Assembly (NCBI GenBank): GCA_013299115.1
Contig: JAAFKA010000028.1
Location: forward strand, 1 to 60,159
DNA length: 60,159 nt
From: Cytophagales bacterium
GTDB lineage: Bacteria; Bacteroidota; Bacteroidia; Cytophagales; Thermoflexibacteraceae
Direction: 5' to 3'
This document shows positions 17,218-26,164 of this stretch, in pieces. The position numbers were made by a program, and so were the translations under genes. The stretch's first letter is position 1. Each line of letters starts with the position of its first letter. The notes under the pieces were generated by a model. It was not told where the DNA came from, searched no databases, and worked only from the letters and a program-made list of their open reading frames with translations.

Positions 17218-17892
17218 TTACACCACAGGCGGAATATACAAAATATTTTGCACCCAACGCAAACTTCGCAAATAAGCTAAGGTAATTTCTCTGATGCCAG
17301 AGTCCATCTCTATAAAGTGGCAAGCTATGTCATTTTTGCCTTTTCTCGATACAGACATCGTAGCTATGTTGCAGTCGTCATTGCTAATCACATCTGCCAT
17401 AAATGCAATCGTACCTTTTACATCTTCGGCTGTAATAATGATGGTGTAAAGATTAGCCGAAATATTTGCCGTAAAGCCGTTGATTTCGGCTATGTTTATC
17501 ACGCCGCCGCCTTTGCTCACACCTATTACTTCCACTTCTTGGTCTTGGTATTTCAATTCAAGTTTTATCGTATTGGGGTGCATCGTAGAAGCATTGCCAA
17601 CAGACTTAAACGTATATTGCAAACCTTGTTGGACTGCATGGTCGAAGGAGTTTTTTATCCGCACATCATCAGTAGGAAAGTCGAGCAAGCCCGCAATAAT
17701 AGCCCTGTCGCTGCCATGCCCTTCGTAGGTGCGTGCAAAAGAATTATAAAAAGTAATCGTGGCAGATTCGGGTATATGCCCCAAAATATGAATAGCTGCA
17801 CGAGCTATGCGGACTACACCCGCCGTATGCGAACTCGAAGGTCCTATCATGACGGGACCTATCATATCGAAAATACTGCTCCGTTCTGCCAT
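17218..17892 (-). CDS. sdaAB: L-serine ammonia-lyase, iron-sulfur-dependent, beta subunit
   Basis: A 224-residue protein matching the beta chain of the two-subunit L-serine dehydratase, which deaminates serine to pyruvate. The N-terminal domain has the family hallmark GPVMIGPSSSHTAG (SSSHT at 19-23) and FYNSFARTYEGHGSDRAI. The C-terminal ACT-type regulatory domain runs from about residue 148 (YTIIITAEDVKGTIAFMADV). The alpha subunit, which carries the [4Fe-4S] cluster ligands, is not next to it and would have to be elsewhere. It lies upstream of the PAS kinase on the same strand, 60 bases apart. Confidence 0.9.
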   Translation of the reverse strand: MAERSSIFDMIGPVMIGPSSSHTAGVVRIARAAIHILGHIPESATITFYNSFARTYEGHGSDRAIIAGLLDFPTDDVRIKNSFDHAVQQGLQYTFKSVGNASTMHPNTIKLELKYQDQEVEVIGVSKGGGVINIAEINGFTANISANLYTIIITAEDVKGTIAFMADVISNDDCNIATMSVSRKGKNDIACHFIEMDSGIREITLAYLRSLRWVQNILYIPPVV

Positions 17893-18141
17893 AACATTTG
17901 CTTAGTATAAAGTTTATATTGTCTAAATTGGTTGCAAGATTCGTAAATATACTAATAAGTTTTAGTTGCAAAAGTGATTGGCAATATTTTTTTAACTTTT
18001 TCTGTAAATACAGTCTTGTCTATAATTGAATGTAAAGTTGAGTGTATTTGTAAATATATCGACAGTAACATGACTAAAAACGTAAACCTCTTTGAAATTC
18101 AAAAATTTACACTTAGTTTGCCAAAAACTAAAAATTATTAA

Positions 18142-20328
18142 ATGTATTATCAAGTTTTTTTATTTACTCTTTTACTTTTGTCGGGCTTTTTTGGTCTTAC
18201 AAGTCCTGCTTATGCCCAAAAATCTGTACCTTTCTCCGTTAGTAGTGCTGCCAAAATACCACTCGAAACTACTTTTGCAGAAATTCAACAACCAACTGCT
18301 CAAGTAAAATTTAAAGCCACTACTCCCGAAAAACTTAATTTTGGTTATTCTGAACAAGCCGTTTGGATAAAGATAGTGGTGCAGCCTGTTGCTGATTCCA
18401 ACCCAGAATATATGTTTTGGATAAATTATGCAACGATTGATTACATAGACTTGTACCAATTAGGCAATTTTAATGAGAAAAAAGACAAAAATACCAATAA
18501 ACTTACAACAGATACCTTACCAGCTTACGACCATTTTCAGTCGGGAGATATGTTGCCTTTTACAAGTCGCCAAATTAGACATAGAAAATTTGCTTTTCCT
18601 GTTAAATTATCGGATAGTGTAGCCACTACTTTTTATTTGCGGGTGCAAAGCAAATCTTCTTTGCAAATACCAATAGAGATTTTAGAAAGAAAAGATTACG
18701 AAGTATTTACTTGGCGACACGAATTAGGTTTGGGTATTTTTTATGGGGCAATGTTGATAATGTTTTTTTATAACTTGTTCATTTTCATTGCCTTAAAAGA
18801 TAAAAACTATTTCTTTTACATTCTTTCTATCATAGCTTCGGTTTCTACGTTTGGTAGTTTGGCAGGGCACCAATCGCAATATTTGTTTCCAAATTTGCCT
18901 TACATAGCCAATTTGTATATGCCTTTTAGTGGCGGTGCTTTTATGACTGCTGCTGCTGCTTTTGCTCTTTCCTTCTTAGAAATGCGAAAATATACGCCAA
19001 TTTTTTATAAAATTTATATTGGTTTTATCACTTTGGGTATTATTCTAATGGCTTTGTGTGTGTTTGTACCGCAACATTATGGTGTGTGGGGGCGTATAGT
19101 GATAAGTACAGGCACTTTATCTGCCTTTATGAACTTGGTTGTTGGTGTAATTTCGCTAAAAAGTGGCAATAAAGCTGCCAAATATTACTTGCTTGCCTTC
19201 ACGTTTTATATGTTGGGTATTATTTCATTGGGTTTGCGGAGTTTTGGTATTACCCCTATCAATTTTATGACGCTGAATAGTGCCGAAATAGGAGGTATGC
19301 TCGAAATTATGTTGCTTTCTTTTGCTTTGAGTGATAAATACAGCATCTATCGGCGAGAAAGAGAAAAAGCACAAAAAGAATTGTTGCTTGTGCAGCAAGA
19401 GCAAAATGCAGAATTGGAGAGAAAAGTAGAGGAAAGAACTGTCGCCTTGAACGAAAATAACGAGGAACTTCGGCAGTTAAACGAAGAACTTTTTGCTACT
19501 GTCGAATTATCAAAAGCACAAAGTGAGGAGTTGAAGGCAAAAAATCAGGATATTATGTCCAGTATCAACTATGCAAGGCAGATACAAACGGCTATTTTGC
19601 CCAGCAACCACTTGTTGAAAACTAATATGTTGCCACACTTTATTTATTATGCACCCAAAGATGTGGTTTCAGGAGATTTTTACTGGTTTTCCAAAAAAGA
19701 GAATTACCTATTTTTTGCCGTTGCCGACTGCACAGGGCATGGCGTGCCAGGGGCTTTTATGACTGTGATGAGCAATGAAATGCTCAATCAAATTGTAAAC
19801 GACAGGCATATTGAAGAGCCTGCAAAAATATTGGCGGAATTAGAAAAAACCTTAACAAAGACTTTGCAAGTAGTTGAAAATGAATGGGTTAGTGATAAAA
19901 CCACAATCAACGATGGTTTGGATATTGCCCTCATACGTATAAATAAATTGAGCAAAGTAATTGTTTTTTCGGGGGCAAACCGCAGCCTTTTGCATTTTTC
20001 TCCCAAATTTGCAGCTGGATTTGCAGAAATTCCCGAAAATAATTTTCCTATTGGTAGTTCTTTTTACAAAAACAAAGTTTTCCAACAGCATCAAGTCGTT
20101 TGCCAGCCCAATGATGTACTTTATTTGTTTACAGACGGCTATGCAGACCAGTTTGGTGGTAAAGAAAACAAAAAGTTTATGGTCAAAAAATTAAAGAATT
20201 TGTTGGTAACTATTCATACTTTGCCTCTCGACCAGCAAAAAGATATTTTGCAGCAAACCATTTCGGATTGGAAAGGAGAAACCAAACAAACTGATGATAT
20301 TTTGATTGCGGGCATACAACTGGTTTAA
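18142..20328 (+). CDS. 7TMR-DISM receptor with PP2C/SpoIIE phosphatase output
   Basis: A 728-residue signalling protein. A signal peptide (1-25) leads to a periplasmic 7TMR-DISMED2 beta domain (about 30-195). Seven membrane helices (~200-395) follow, starting GLGIFYGAMLIMFFYNLF. A coiled coil (~400-470, with KVEERTVALNENNEELRQLN) links to a SpoIIE-type serine phosphatase domain from SSINYARQIQTAILP (about 475) onward. Metal-binding motifs include VSGDFYWF, VADCTGHGVPGAFM and LYLFTDGYADQFGG. Such proteins couple an external ligand to dephosphorylation of an anti-sigma antagonist; no partner is adjacent. The 3' end overlaps the convergent permease gene by four bases. Confidence 0.9.
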   Translation: MYYQVFLFTLLLLSGFFGLTSPAYAQKSVPFSVSSAAKIPLETTFAEIQQPTAQVKFKATTPEKLNFGYSEQAVWIKIVVQPVADSNPEYMFWINYATIDYIDLYQLGNFNEKKDKNTNKLTTDTLPAYDHFQSGDMLPFTSRQIRHRKFAFPVKLSDSVATTFYLRVQSKSSLQIPIEILERKDYEVFTWRHELGLGIFYGAMLIMFFYNLFIFIALKDKNYFFYILSIIASVSTFGSLAGHQSQYLFPNLPYIANLYMPFSGGAFMTAAAAFALSFLEMRKYTPIFYKIYIGFITLGIILMALCVFVPQHYGVWGRIVISTGTLSAFMNLVVGVISLKSGNKAAKYYLLAFTFYMLGIISLGLRSFGITPINFMTLNSAEIGGMLEIMLLSFALSDKYSIYRREREKAQKELLLVQQEQNAELERKVEERTVALNENNEELRQLNEELFATVELSKAQSEELKAKNQDIMSSINYARQIQTAILPSNHLLKTNMLPHFIYYAPKDVVSGDFYWFSKKENYLFFAVADCTGHGVPGAFMTVMSNEMLNQIVNDRHIEEPAKILAELEKTLTKTLQVVENEWVSDKTTINDGLDIALIRINKLSKVIVFSGANRSLLHFSPKFAAGFAEIPENNFPIGSSFYKNKVFQQHQVVCQPNDVLYLFTDGYADQFGGKENKKFMVKKLKNLLVTIHTLPLDQQKDILQQTISDWKGETKQTDDILIAGIQLV

Positions 20329-21914
20329 GTTTCCTTCTCTTTCACCGAATTTAAGAGCAAAACAGGCAACAGACCTACCAAAATAATGAGCAGCGAAGCC
20401 ACCGAAGCCGAAGGCAATCTTTCGTCGTCTGCCAACTCGAAAGCAGCCGTAGCTAAGGTATCGAAGTTAAAAGGTCGCAAAATTAAGGTCAAGGGCAATT
20501 CCTTCAAAATGTCCACCATAATAAGGAGCATAGCAGCCATTACACTGCGTTTGAGCAGGGGCAAATGCACCAAAAACAAGGTCTGCCAATGATTTTTGCC
20601 CAACAAAGCTGATGCACTGTCTATATTTTTGCTGATTTGCTGCCAACCCGACTCTACAGGCTGGGAGGCTACAGCAAAAAAACGAACTGTGTAGGCATAG
20701 ACCAAAGCCCAAATTGTGCCACTCAACCACAAATGATTGCCCTTATTCGGCAAAATTGCTGTTAGCCAATGGTCTAAACCTATCAAAACTGCCATACTAC
20801 CAATGGCTATAATAGCACCAGGCACAGCATAACCCAAGGAAGCCACCCTGACCGCAGTTTGCACCCACATTTTGCCACTTATCCTCAATAAATAATTGAG
20901 CAAAATAGTAGGCAAAACTACCACCACGCCACTAACCACTGCCAATAACAGGGAATTGGCAATAAAACCACCAAAATTTGGCAAAGTCAATTCCTGCCAA
21001 ACCATACTTGCCCAATGGATTAATTGCACCACAGGCAACAAAAAGCCAACAAAAACAGGAAAAAAACATACCAAAAAAGCTGCCAATCCTCGCCAACTTT
21101 TCAGTTCTTGTTTGCGTAGAGGTTTGGGAGTTTGCGAGGAATTGATACGCAATTTTCGCCTCTGCCATTGCTCTATGCTCAATAGCACAAAAACCAAGAC
21201 CAACAAGCAAGCTGCCAACCGAATGGCTGCCGACAAACTGCCCATGGCAAACCAAGCCCGAAAAATACCTGTCGAGAAAGTTTGAATACTAAAATATTTG
21301 AAAGTACCAAATTCATTTAGTCCTTCCATCATCACCAAAAGCAGCCCACCAATAACCGCAGGACGTGCCAAAGGCAGTGTAACGAGGAAAAAAGTTGCAA
21401 GTTTCGATTTGCCAAGTAGCATAGAGGCTTCGCTCAGACTTTGTGCTTGTTGCTCAAAAGCATTGCGGGTGATGAGGTAAACGTAAGGGTATAAGACAAC
21501 AGACAACACAAAAACTGCCCCCGAAAGGTGCATCACATCGAGTTGTAGCCCAAGCAAATTGGCAACTAAGCCTTTGGTAAACAGGTACTTATACGTATAA
21601 GCATTGATATAAGCAGGCAAAGCCAACGGCAACAACAAAGCCCAAGACAAAACTTTGCGAAAGGGGAAAGTATAATGACTAACCAACCAAGCCGTAGGCA
21701 CACCCAAAAGCAAAGTACAAACCGCCATGCCCCCCAACACAAGCAAGGTATTGACAAAATAGGTGCTTAAGAGATGCTCGGCAAGGTGCTGCCACGTGTC
21801 ATTGGCAGGAGAAAAAAGCCCCCAACCAATGTATAAAACAGGGAGCAACAGCAGCAAAGCCACCAAAAAACTGGCTACATACCAACCGAAATGAATGTGG
21901 AAAGATTTGAACAA
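20325..21914 (-). CDS. ABC transporter permease, iron(III)-type (FbpB/ThiP family)
   Basis: A 529-residue inner-membrane protein with about twelve hydrophobic helices and two homologous halves, each with a permease coupling loop (SEASMLLGKSKLATFFLVTL and SASALLGKNHWQTLFLVHLP). This double-permease layout is that of Fe3+ transporters of the FbpB/SfuB type. The only available start is TTG at 21912-21914; an in-frame stop lies nine codons upstream. No solute-binding protein or ATPase gene is adjacent, so its partners must be unlinked. Its end overlaps the convergent phosphatase gene. Confidence 0.85.
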   Translation of the reverse strand: MFKSFHIHFGWYVASFLVALLLLLPVLYIGWGLFSPANDTWQHLAEHLLSTYFVNTLLVLGGMAVCTLLLGVPTAWLVSHYTFPFRKVLSWALLLPLALPAYINAYTYKYLFTKGLVANLLGLQLDVMHLSGAVFVLSVVLYPYVYLITRNAFEQQAQSLSEASMLLGKSKLATFFLVTLPLARPAVIGGLLLVMMEGLNEFGTFKYFSIQTFSTGIFRAWFAMGSLSAAIRLAACLLVLVFVLLSIEQWQRRKLRINSSQTPKPLRKQELKSWRGLAAFLVCFFPVFVGFLLPVVQLIHWASMVWQELTLPNFGGFIANSLLLAVVSGVVVVLPTILLNYLLRISGKMWVQTAVRVASLGYAVPGAIIAIGSMAVLIGLDHWLTAILPNKGNHLWLSGTIWALVYAYTVRFFAVASQPVESGWQQISKNIDSASALLGKNHWQTLFLVHLPLLKRSVMAAMLLIMVDILKELPLTLILRPFNFDTLATAAFELADDERLPSASVASLLIILVGLLPVLLLNSVKEKET

Positions 21915-22252
21915 GGCAAAATTTTTGACAAACTAAGAATTTTAGGAAACACTACCCAATTATTTTGTAAAAATAGAAAAAATGAGATAATTTTTTTAGT
22001 TTAAAATACTAAACTAAGTCTTCTTTGTTTTGTATGCAATTTCAAAAAAAGATTACATCTTTACAGTTTCGTGAATTAGCGTAAAATTAATTTACATTAG
22101 AGTTTATGAATAAATTTTTGTTATGAGGTTTGAAAAAAGATGTCATTTTTTTGAAAAATGACATCTTTCGAAAATTATTCATAAACTCTATTATTTTTTT
22201 ATCATAAATTTGAATAAAATACTTTCTAATATCTACTGAACTATAGCTACTG
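21915..22252. other. Divergent intergenic region with a nested palindrome
   Basis: Separates the permease (-) from pyrD (+). Outer arms TAGAGTTTATGAATAA (22098-22113) and TTATTCATAAACTCTA (22175-22190) are exact complements. An inner stem, AAAGATGTCATTTTT with its complement, lies at about 22137-22167. The inner core resembles the hairpin at 9391-9457. No gene is seen in the rest. Confidence 0.7.
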
Positions 22253-23287
22253 ATGTTGTATAAATTCGTTTTTCGTCCCCTCCTCTTTCTTATCAATCCT
22301 GAAAGAGTGCATGAGTTGGTGGTGGCTTTACTCAAAATTACCCACAGTTTGGCTTTGGGTAGGTGGTGGCTGCGTTTTTTGTATGCTTACCAACACCCCA
22401 AGTTAGCAAAAACGGTGATGGGTTTGCATTTTCCCAATCCTGTTGGATTGGCTGCTGGTTTCGACAAAAATGCTTTGCTCATAGACGAAATGGCTACGCT
22501 GGGTTTTGGTTTTACCGAAATAGGTACACTCACGCCACAACCGCAGGCAGGCAATCCCAAACCTCGATTGTTTCGGTTGCCCGCAGACCAAGCCCTTATC
22601 AACCGCATGGGTTTTAACAACGAAGGCACTGCTTTTGCTTTGCAACAATTGAAAAAACGCCAATCTAACCTCATTGTTGGTGGGAATATTGGCAAAAATA
22701 AACAGACACCCAACGAAAATGCCGTACTGGATTATTTGCAATCTTTTGAGCAACTGCACGAATGGGTAGATTATTTTGTGGTCAATGTTAGCTCGCCAAA
22801 TACGCCAAATTTGCGTGCTTTGCAAGAAAAAGAACCTTTGCTACAACTTTTGCAGGCTTTGCAAGCCAAAAATTTGACTTATACCAAGCCCAAACCTATT
22901 TTGTTGAAAATTGCCCCCGATTTGACCGAAAGTCAATTAGATGATGTGATAGAAATAGTAAAATTGGTAAAAATTCAAGGTGTAATAGCCACCAATACCA
23001 CCATCAATCGCAAAGATTTGCAAACCTTAACTGAAGATATCGCCATGATAGGTGCAGGTGGGTTGAGTGGCAAACCCCTTGCTGAAAGAGCTACGGAAGT
23101 TATCCGTTATTTGCGTAAAGGATTGGGCAAAGAGGCTACTATCATAGGTGTAGGCGGTATTTTCAGCCCTGAAGAAGCAGCTCAAAAGTTGGAAGCAGGG
23201 GCAGATTTGGTGCAACTTTATACAGGTTTTGTTTATGAAGGGGCAGAGTTAATCAAACGAATTAAGAAATATATGGCAACGATTTAG
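22253..23287 (+). CDS. pyrD: Dihydroorotate dehydrogenase (quinone), class 2
   Basis: A 344-residue FMN enzyme that oxidises dihydroorotate to orotate and passes electrons to quinone. The N-terminal amphipathic region (LYKFVFRPLLFLINPERVHE) that docks class 2 enzymes to the membrane is present. Seen: FPNPVGLAAGFDKNAL, FGFTEIGTLTPQPQAGNPKPR, RMGFNNEG, VVNVSSPNTPNLR with the catalytic Ser that marks class 2, the FMN-phosphate region IATNTTINR, and GGLSGKPLAERA. Length is normal. Start ATG at 22253. It is a single-gene unit after a palindrome. Confidence 0.95.
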   Translation: MLYKFVFRPLLFLINPERVHELVVALLKITHSLALGRWWLRFLYAYQHPKLAKTVMGLHFPNPVGLAAGFDKNALLIDEMATLGFGFTEIGTLTPQPQAGNPKPRLFRLPADQALINRMGFNNEGTAFALQQLKKRQSNLIVGGNIGKNKQTPNENAVLDYLQSFEQLHEWVDYFVVNVSSPNTPNLRALQEKEPLLQLLQALQAKNLTYTKPKPILLKIAPDLTESQLDDVIEIVKLVKIQGVIATNTTINRKDLQTLTEDIAMIGAGGLSGKPLAERATEVIRYLRKGLGKEATIIGVGGIFSPEEAAQKLEAGADLVQLYTGFVYEGAELIKRIKKYMATI

Positions 23288-23675
23288 AAACTGCCTGTAT
23301 TTTCTCCACTACTCAGAAACTGCTAAAGTTGGTTTTCTCCCTCTCCATTGGTCTTTTTTTGATTTAGATAATGTATTTTTGACTATTGATACATACCACA
23401 CACTACTAATAAGTTTAAAATAGTCAAAGTCTCATGTAGAACATTTGACTTTGGCAACCAAAATAATTCACAAAAAAACTTGCAAATCTAAAACCTTTGC
23501 CTTTGATTTGCGTAAAGAAACTCAAAACACTCTAAAAGTTTCTATCAGTCATTGCCTTGCAATCTACCGAACTATTGTAAGGTTTTTTTAGAATAGAAAG
23601 GAAACTTAAAATACTTTAAGAGTTTTCTTAATTAAAAAAAGTACAGGCTAAAGTCTATGTTACAAAAATAGTAAA
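23288..23675. other. Intergenic region upstream of tetR, repeats only
   Basis: No gene seen. Two imperfect hairpins of similar sequence follow each other: GAAACT...AGTTTC at about 23517-23542 and GAAACT...GAGTTTTC at about 23601-23627. A copy of the dispersed motif GGCTAAAGTCTATGTTACA (23646-23664) ends just before the TetR start. Confidence 0.5.
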
Positions 23676-24275
23676 ATGGAAACCAAAAATAGAATCATAG
23701 AAGAAGCCAGAGGGCAGTTTATGAAATATGGTTACAGTCGTATGCGTATGGACGACTTAGCCTATTCTTTGGGCATGAGCAAAAAAACTTTGTACCAATA
23801 TTTTACAAGTAAAGAAGACCTTTGTGCTGCGGTAACGCAACATATTTTTACTAATCACCAATGCGGAATTGTAACCATTATAGCCGATGATAGCCTCGAT
23901 TTTATAGCCAAACTACGCAAAATAGCTGTTTTTATCTCTACCAACGCCATGCAGATAACGGCAGATGTGCTGATGGATTTTAAACGCAATGTGCCACATA
24001 TTTGGCAAGACGTGGAGGAATTTAGAAAAAAATCAATTCATACAGAGTTCAAAAGTTTATTGGAAAAAGGCAAAACAGAAAAAGTTTTTCGGGCAGATGT
24101 CAATGTAGAGATTGTGATTTCCTTGTATTATGGGGCAATGAACTATGTAATTAATCCCGACAACCTGCAAAATGCTGCTTACAGCCCCCAAGAGGCTTTT
24201 AACACCATTTTCAGAATTTTTATGGAGGGCATGATGACAGAAGACGCAAGAAAAGCCTTTGCAAATTCGTTTTAA
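23676..24275 (+). CDS. TetR/AcrR-family transcriptional regulator
   Basis: A 199-residue repressor-type protein. The N-terminal helix-turn-helix is clear: IIEEARGQFMKYGYSRMRMD, then DLAYSLGMSKKTLYQYFTSK with the family's KKTLYxYFxSKE ending near residue 48. The remaining helices form the ligand and dimerisation domain, with no recognisable effector site. It starts a plus-strand run that goes on to an acyl carrier protein and, further on, TolC and HlyD-type genes; in many Bacteroidota TetR genes of this sort head efflux operons. The target is inferred, not shown. Confidence 0.9.
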   Translation: METKNRIIEEARGQFMKYGYSRMRMDDLAYSLGMSKKTLYQYFTSKEDLCAAVTQHIFTNHQCGIVTIIADDSLDFIAKLRKIAVFISTNAMQITADVLMDFKRNVPHIWQDVEEFRKKSIHTEFKSLLEKGKTEKVFRADVNVEIVISLYYGAMNYVINPDNLQNAAYSPQEAFNTIFRIFMEGMMTEDARKAFANSF

Positions 24276-24288
24276 TCTTAAAAAAATT

Positions 24289-24552
24289 ATGAAAACAACT
24301 TACCAAACCTTAGCAAATGTATTGGCAAAAAACTTTCATTTGCCCCAACAGCATATTAGCCCAGAGAAATATCTCCGTTCGGGCTTAGGCTTGTCGTCTT
24401 TGGAATTTGTCGAGCTAATTGTAATGGTCGAAAACGTCTTTCAAATAGAGTTGGCAGACCAAGAAATAGAGAAGGCAAAGACCTTAAAGGACTTGATGCT
24501 TTGTATAGACGGGCAGTTGGTAAGCAAATACCCGAACTTGATGAGGAATTAG
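24289..24552 (+). CDS. Acyl carrier protein-like protein with altered DSL motif
   Basis: The start is the ATG of MKTTYQTLAN, 13 bases after the tetR stop; ten upstream in-frame codons overlap tetR and are dropped. The 87-residue protein has the four-helix ACP pattern: YLRSGLGLSSLEFVELIVMV holds the phosphopantetheine serine (Ser37), followed by an acidic helix II. The usual Asp before that Ser is Ser36 (SSL instead of DSL). It is not the housekeeping AcpP, which would be near fabF. Close coupling to tetR suggests a shared role, perhaps lipid or secondary metabolism, but no synthase genes are near. Confidence 0.78.
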   Translation: MKTTYQTLANVLAKNFHLPQQHISPEKYLRSGLGLSSLEFVELIVMVENVFQIELADQEIEKAKTLKDLMLCIDGQLVSKYPNLMRN

Positions 24553-24573
24553 AGGTAGTTAGGGGCTGTCCGA

Positions 24574-24606
24574 AAACCTATAAGGTTTTAAAAACCTTAT
24601 AGGTTT
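24574..24606. terminator. Perfect 16-bp hairpin after the ACP gene
   Basis: AAACCTATAAGGTTTT (24574-24589) and its exact complement (24591-24606) with a one-base loop. It ends the tetR-ACP unit. A longer-range pair, GTCCGAAAA (24568-24576) with TTTTCGGAC (24657-24665), encloses it. Confidence 0.78.
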
Positions 24607-24701
24607 AGTCCTTGATAATGAGGTAGTTGCAAAAATTTATTTTCATAGAAAATGACTTTTCGGACACCTTCTGAAAAGTTGCAACTAAATAACCTAAACC
24701 A

Positions 24702-25604
24702 ATGAAAACCAATTACTTACTCTTTATTTTTGCTTTATTTTTATTGGCTTGTGAGGCAAAAAGTCAAGAGGCGGATAGTTATTTGGAGATAAAAAACGGC
24801 AATATTTTGTTGAATAAAACAGTAAATGAAGATGTTTGTGGTTATAACTTATTGTCATATATTCCTTCGCCATTGGAGATAGCACTTTTGACAAAAGGAA
24901 GTATAAAGACATTTGATAAAAATAGCTTGTACCCAATTACAAATAATTATAAAACTAATAACCAAAAAGCCTTAGCTTTAGGCATATATAGTACAGCTAT
25001 GGGCTATTGCAATTTGTATGATTTAGAAAAAGAGCAAGCAGAATATTTGGCTACAATAAAAAACTTAGCAAGTGATTTACAATTAACAGCACTCATACAT
25101 TTTGAGGAACTGCCAAACAAAGTAAGTTTTGATAGCATGTTGAATTTTGCTCAACGTAATCATGAAAAAATTACAGCAAATGAAAAAACAATGCAACAAA
25201 GTTATGAAACCTATCTACTATGTTTGGGTGGTTTTATCGAAGTAAACTACCAAACTTTGTTATTGTATGAAAAATTGCAAGAAAATAGGGCAGATTCAAT
25301 ATTCCTAAATAAATGGAGAGGAAAGATAGGAGAACAAAAGCTGATGATAGAGCAGTTTACTTTTGTTTTTGATAGTTTTGACCCACAAGATAAAAATAGC
25401 TATATTTTAAATGATTTGAAGGAATTGGAAAATTGTTATAAGCCTGTAAAAGTAATGACTAAAAGGGGTAAAATTAATTTTATTGTGGAAAATGGCGAAT
25501 ATTTTATTGAGGATAATATAGAAGCTATTGTTACCATTTCAGACTCCACCATTTCACAAATAGCAAAGCAAATAAAGGCAATACGAAGTAAAATAGTGAG
25601 GTGA
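24702..25604 (+). CDS. Putative lipoprotein of unknown function
   Basis: A 300-residue protein I do not recognise. The N-terminus is a lipoprotein signal (FIFALFLLACEAKSQ, lipobox LLAC with Cys17). The mature part is mostly helical and rich in Lys, Glu and Asn. It includes ALALGIYSTAMGYCNLYDLE, which is the kind of segment seen in small Bacteroidota lipoproteins with helical domains. Base composition is AT-richer than the neighbouring housekeeping genes, in keeping with the accessory nature of this stretch. It probably sits on the periplasmic face of a membrane. Confidence 0.72.
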   Translation: MKTNYLLFIFALFLLACEAKSQEADSYLEIKNGNILLNKTVNEDVCGYNLLSYIPSPLEIALLTKGSIKTFDKNSLYPITNNYKTNNQKALALGIYSTAMGYCNLYDLEKEQAEYLATIKNLASDLQLTALIHFEELPNKVSFDSMLNFAQRNHEKITANEKTMQQSYETYLLCLGGFIEVNYQTLLLYEKLQENRADSIFLNKWRGKIGEQKLMIEQFTFVFDSFDPQDKNSYILNDLKELENCYKPVKVMTKRGKINFIVENGEYFIEDNIEAIVTISDSTISQIAKQIKAIRSKIVR

Positions 25605-25672
25605 GAGGCAAATATCAATCAAATGAATATTAATGTTTATGATTTAGTCAAAACTAACAAAATTTTATCATT

Positions 25673-26107
25673 ATGAGTCCATCATTTAATCACGCATACA
25701 TAGGTGCAAATTTGGTTTTGCTTTTTGGAAAACTCAATCTTTATACCATTTTAATTGAGGTTTCCTTAGAAATTCAAGGCAAGGAATATGTACCAGACGT
25801 GGCTTTGTATAGCAAACGCAAAATGCAACGCAGCGGATTGCCGCCCAGCGAAGACATTATCAGAATGACAGAAATGCCTTTGTTGGCTATTGAAGTTTTA
25901 TCTCCTAAACAAAGTACGCAAGATGTGATAGATAAAATTAAGGTTTATTTTGAAAATGGGATAAAATCTTGTTGGTTTATTAATCCAACTATTCATACCG
26001 TTACGGTTTATAAATCTTTTAAAGATTTTAGAACCTATGTCGAAAATATGGACTTAGAAGATGATAGTTTGGGTATTAAAATGAGTGTTTCGGAGATTTT
26101 TGATTGA
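25673..26107 (+). CDS. Uma2-family (DUF820) putative endonuclease, short form
   Basis: A 144-residue member of the Uma2/DUF820 family, a PD-(D/E)XK-fold group with presumed nuclease activity and unknown biology. The core is visible: YVPDVALYSK (Asp), PLLAIEVLSPKQSTQDVIDK (Glu and Lys of the active site), YFENGIKSCWFINPTIHTVT. It is ~40-50 residues shorter than typical members at the N-terminus, where the family's first strands are reduced to MSPSFNHAYIGANLV. A second, full-length Uma2 gene lies 1 kb downstream with a Fic gene between. Confidence 0.82.
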   Translation: MSPSFNHAYIGANLVLLFGKLNLYTILIEVSLEIQGKEYVPDVALYSKRKMQRSGLPPSEDIIRMTEMPLLAIEVLSPKQSTQDVIDKIKVYFENGIKSCWFINPTIHTVTVYKSFKDFRTYVENMDLEDDSLGIKMSVSEIFD

Positions 26108-26164
26108 TAAATTCGTCTGAACACTGAACACAGTGAGTTTCACGTATTATTGGTAGTCTTTTTT

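Noticed and set aside
20325-20328. Possible frameshift or fusion at the phosphatase/permease overlap
   Set aside because: Both genes end at normal lengths; a four-base tail-to-tail overlap needs no special explanation.
23288-23675. tRNA or small RNA gene in the gap before tetR
   Set aside because: No cloverleaf or conserved RNA motif could be made out; only imperfect AT-rich hairpins.
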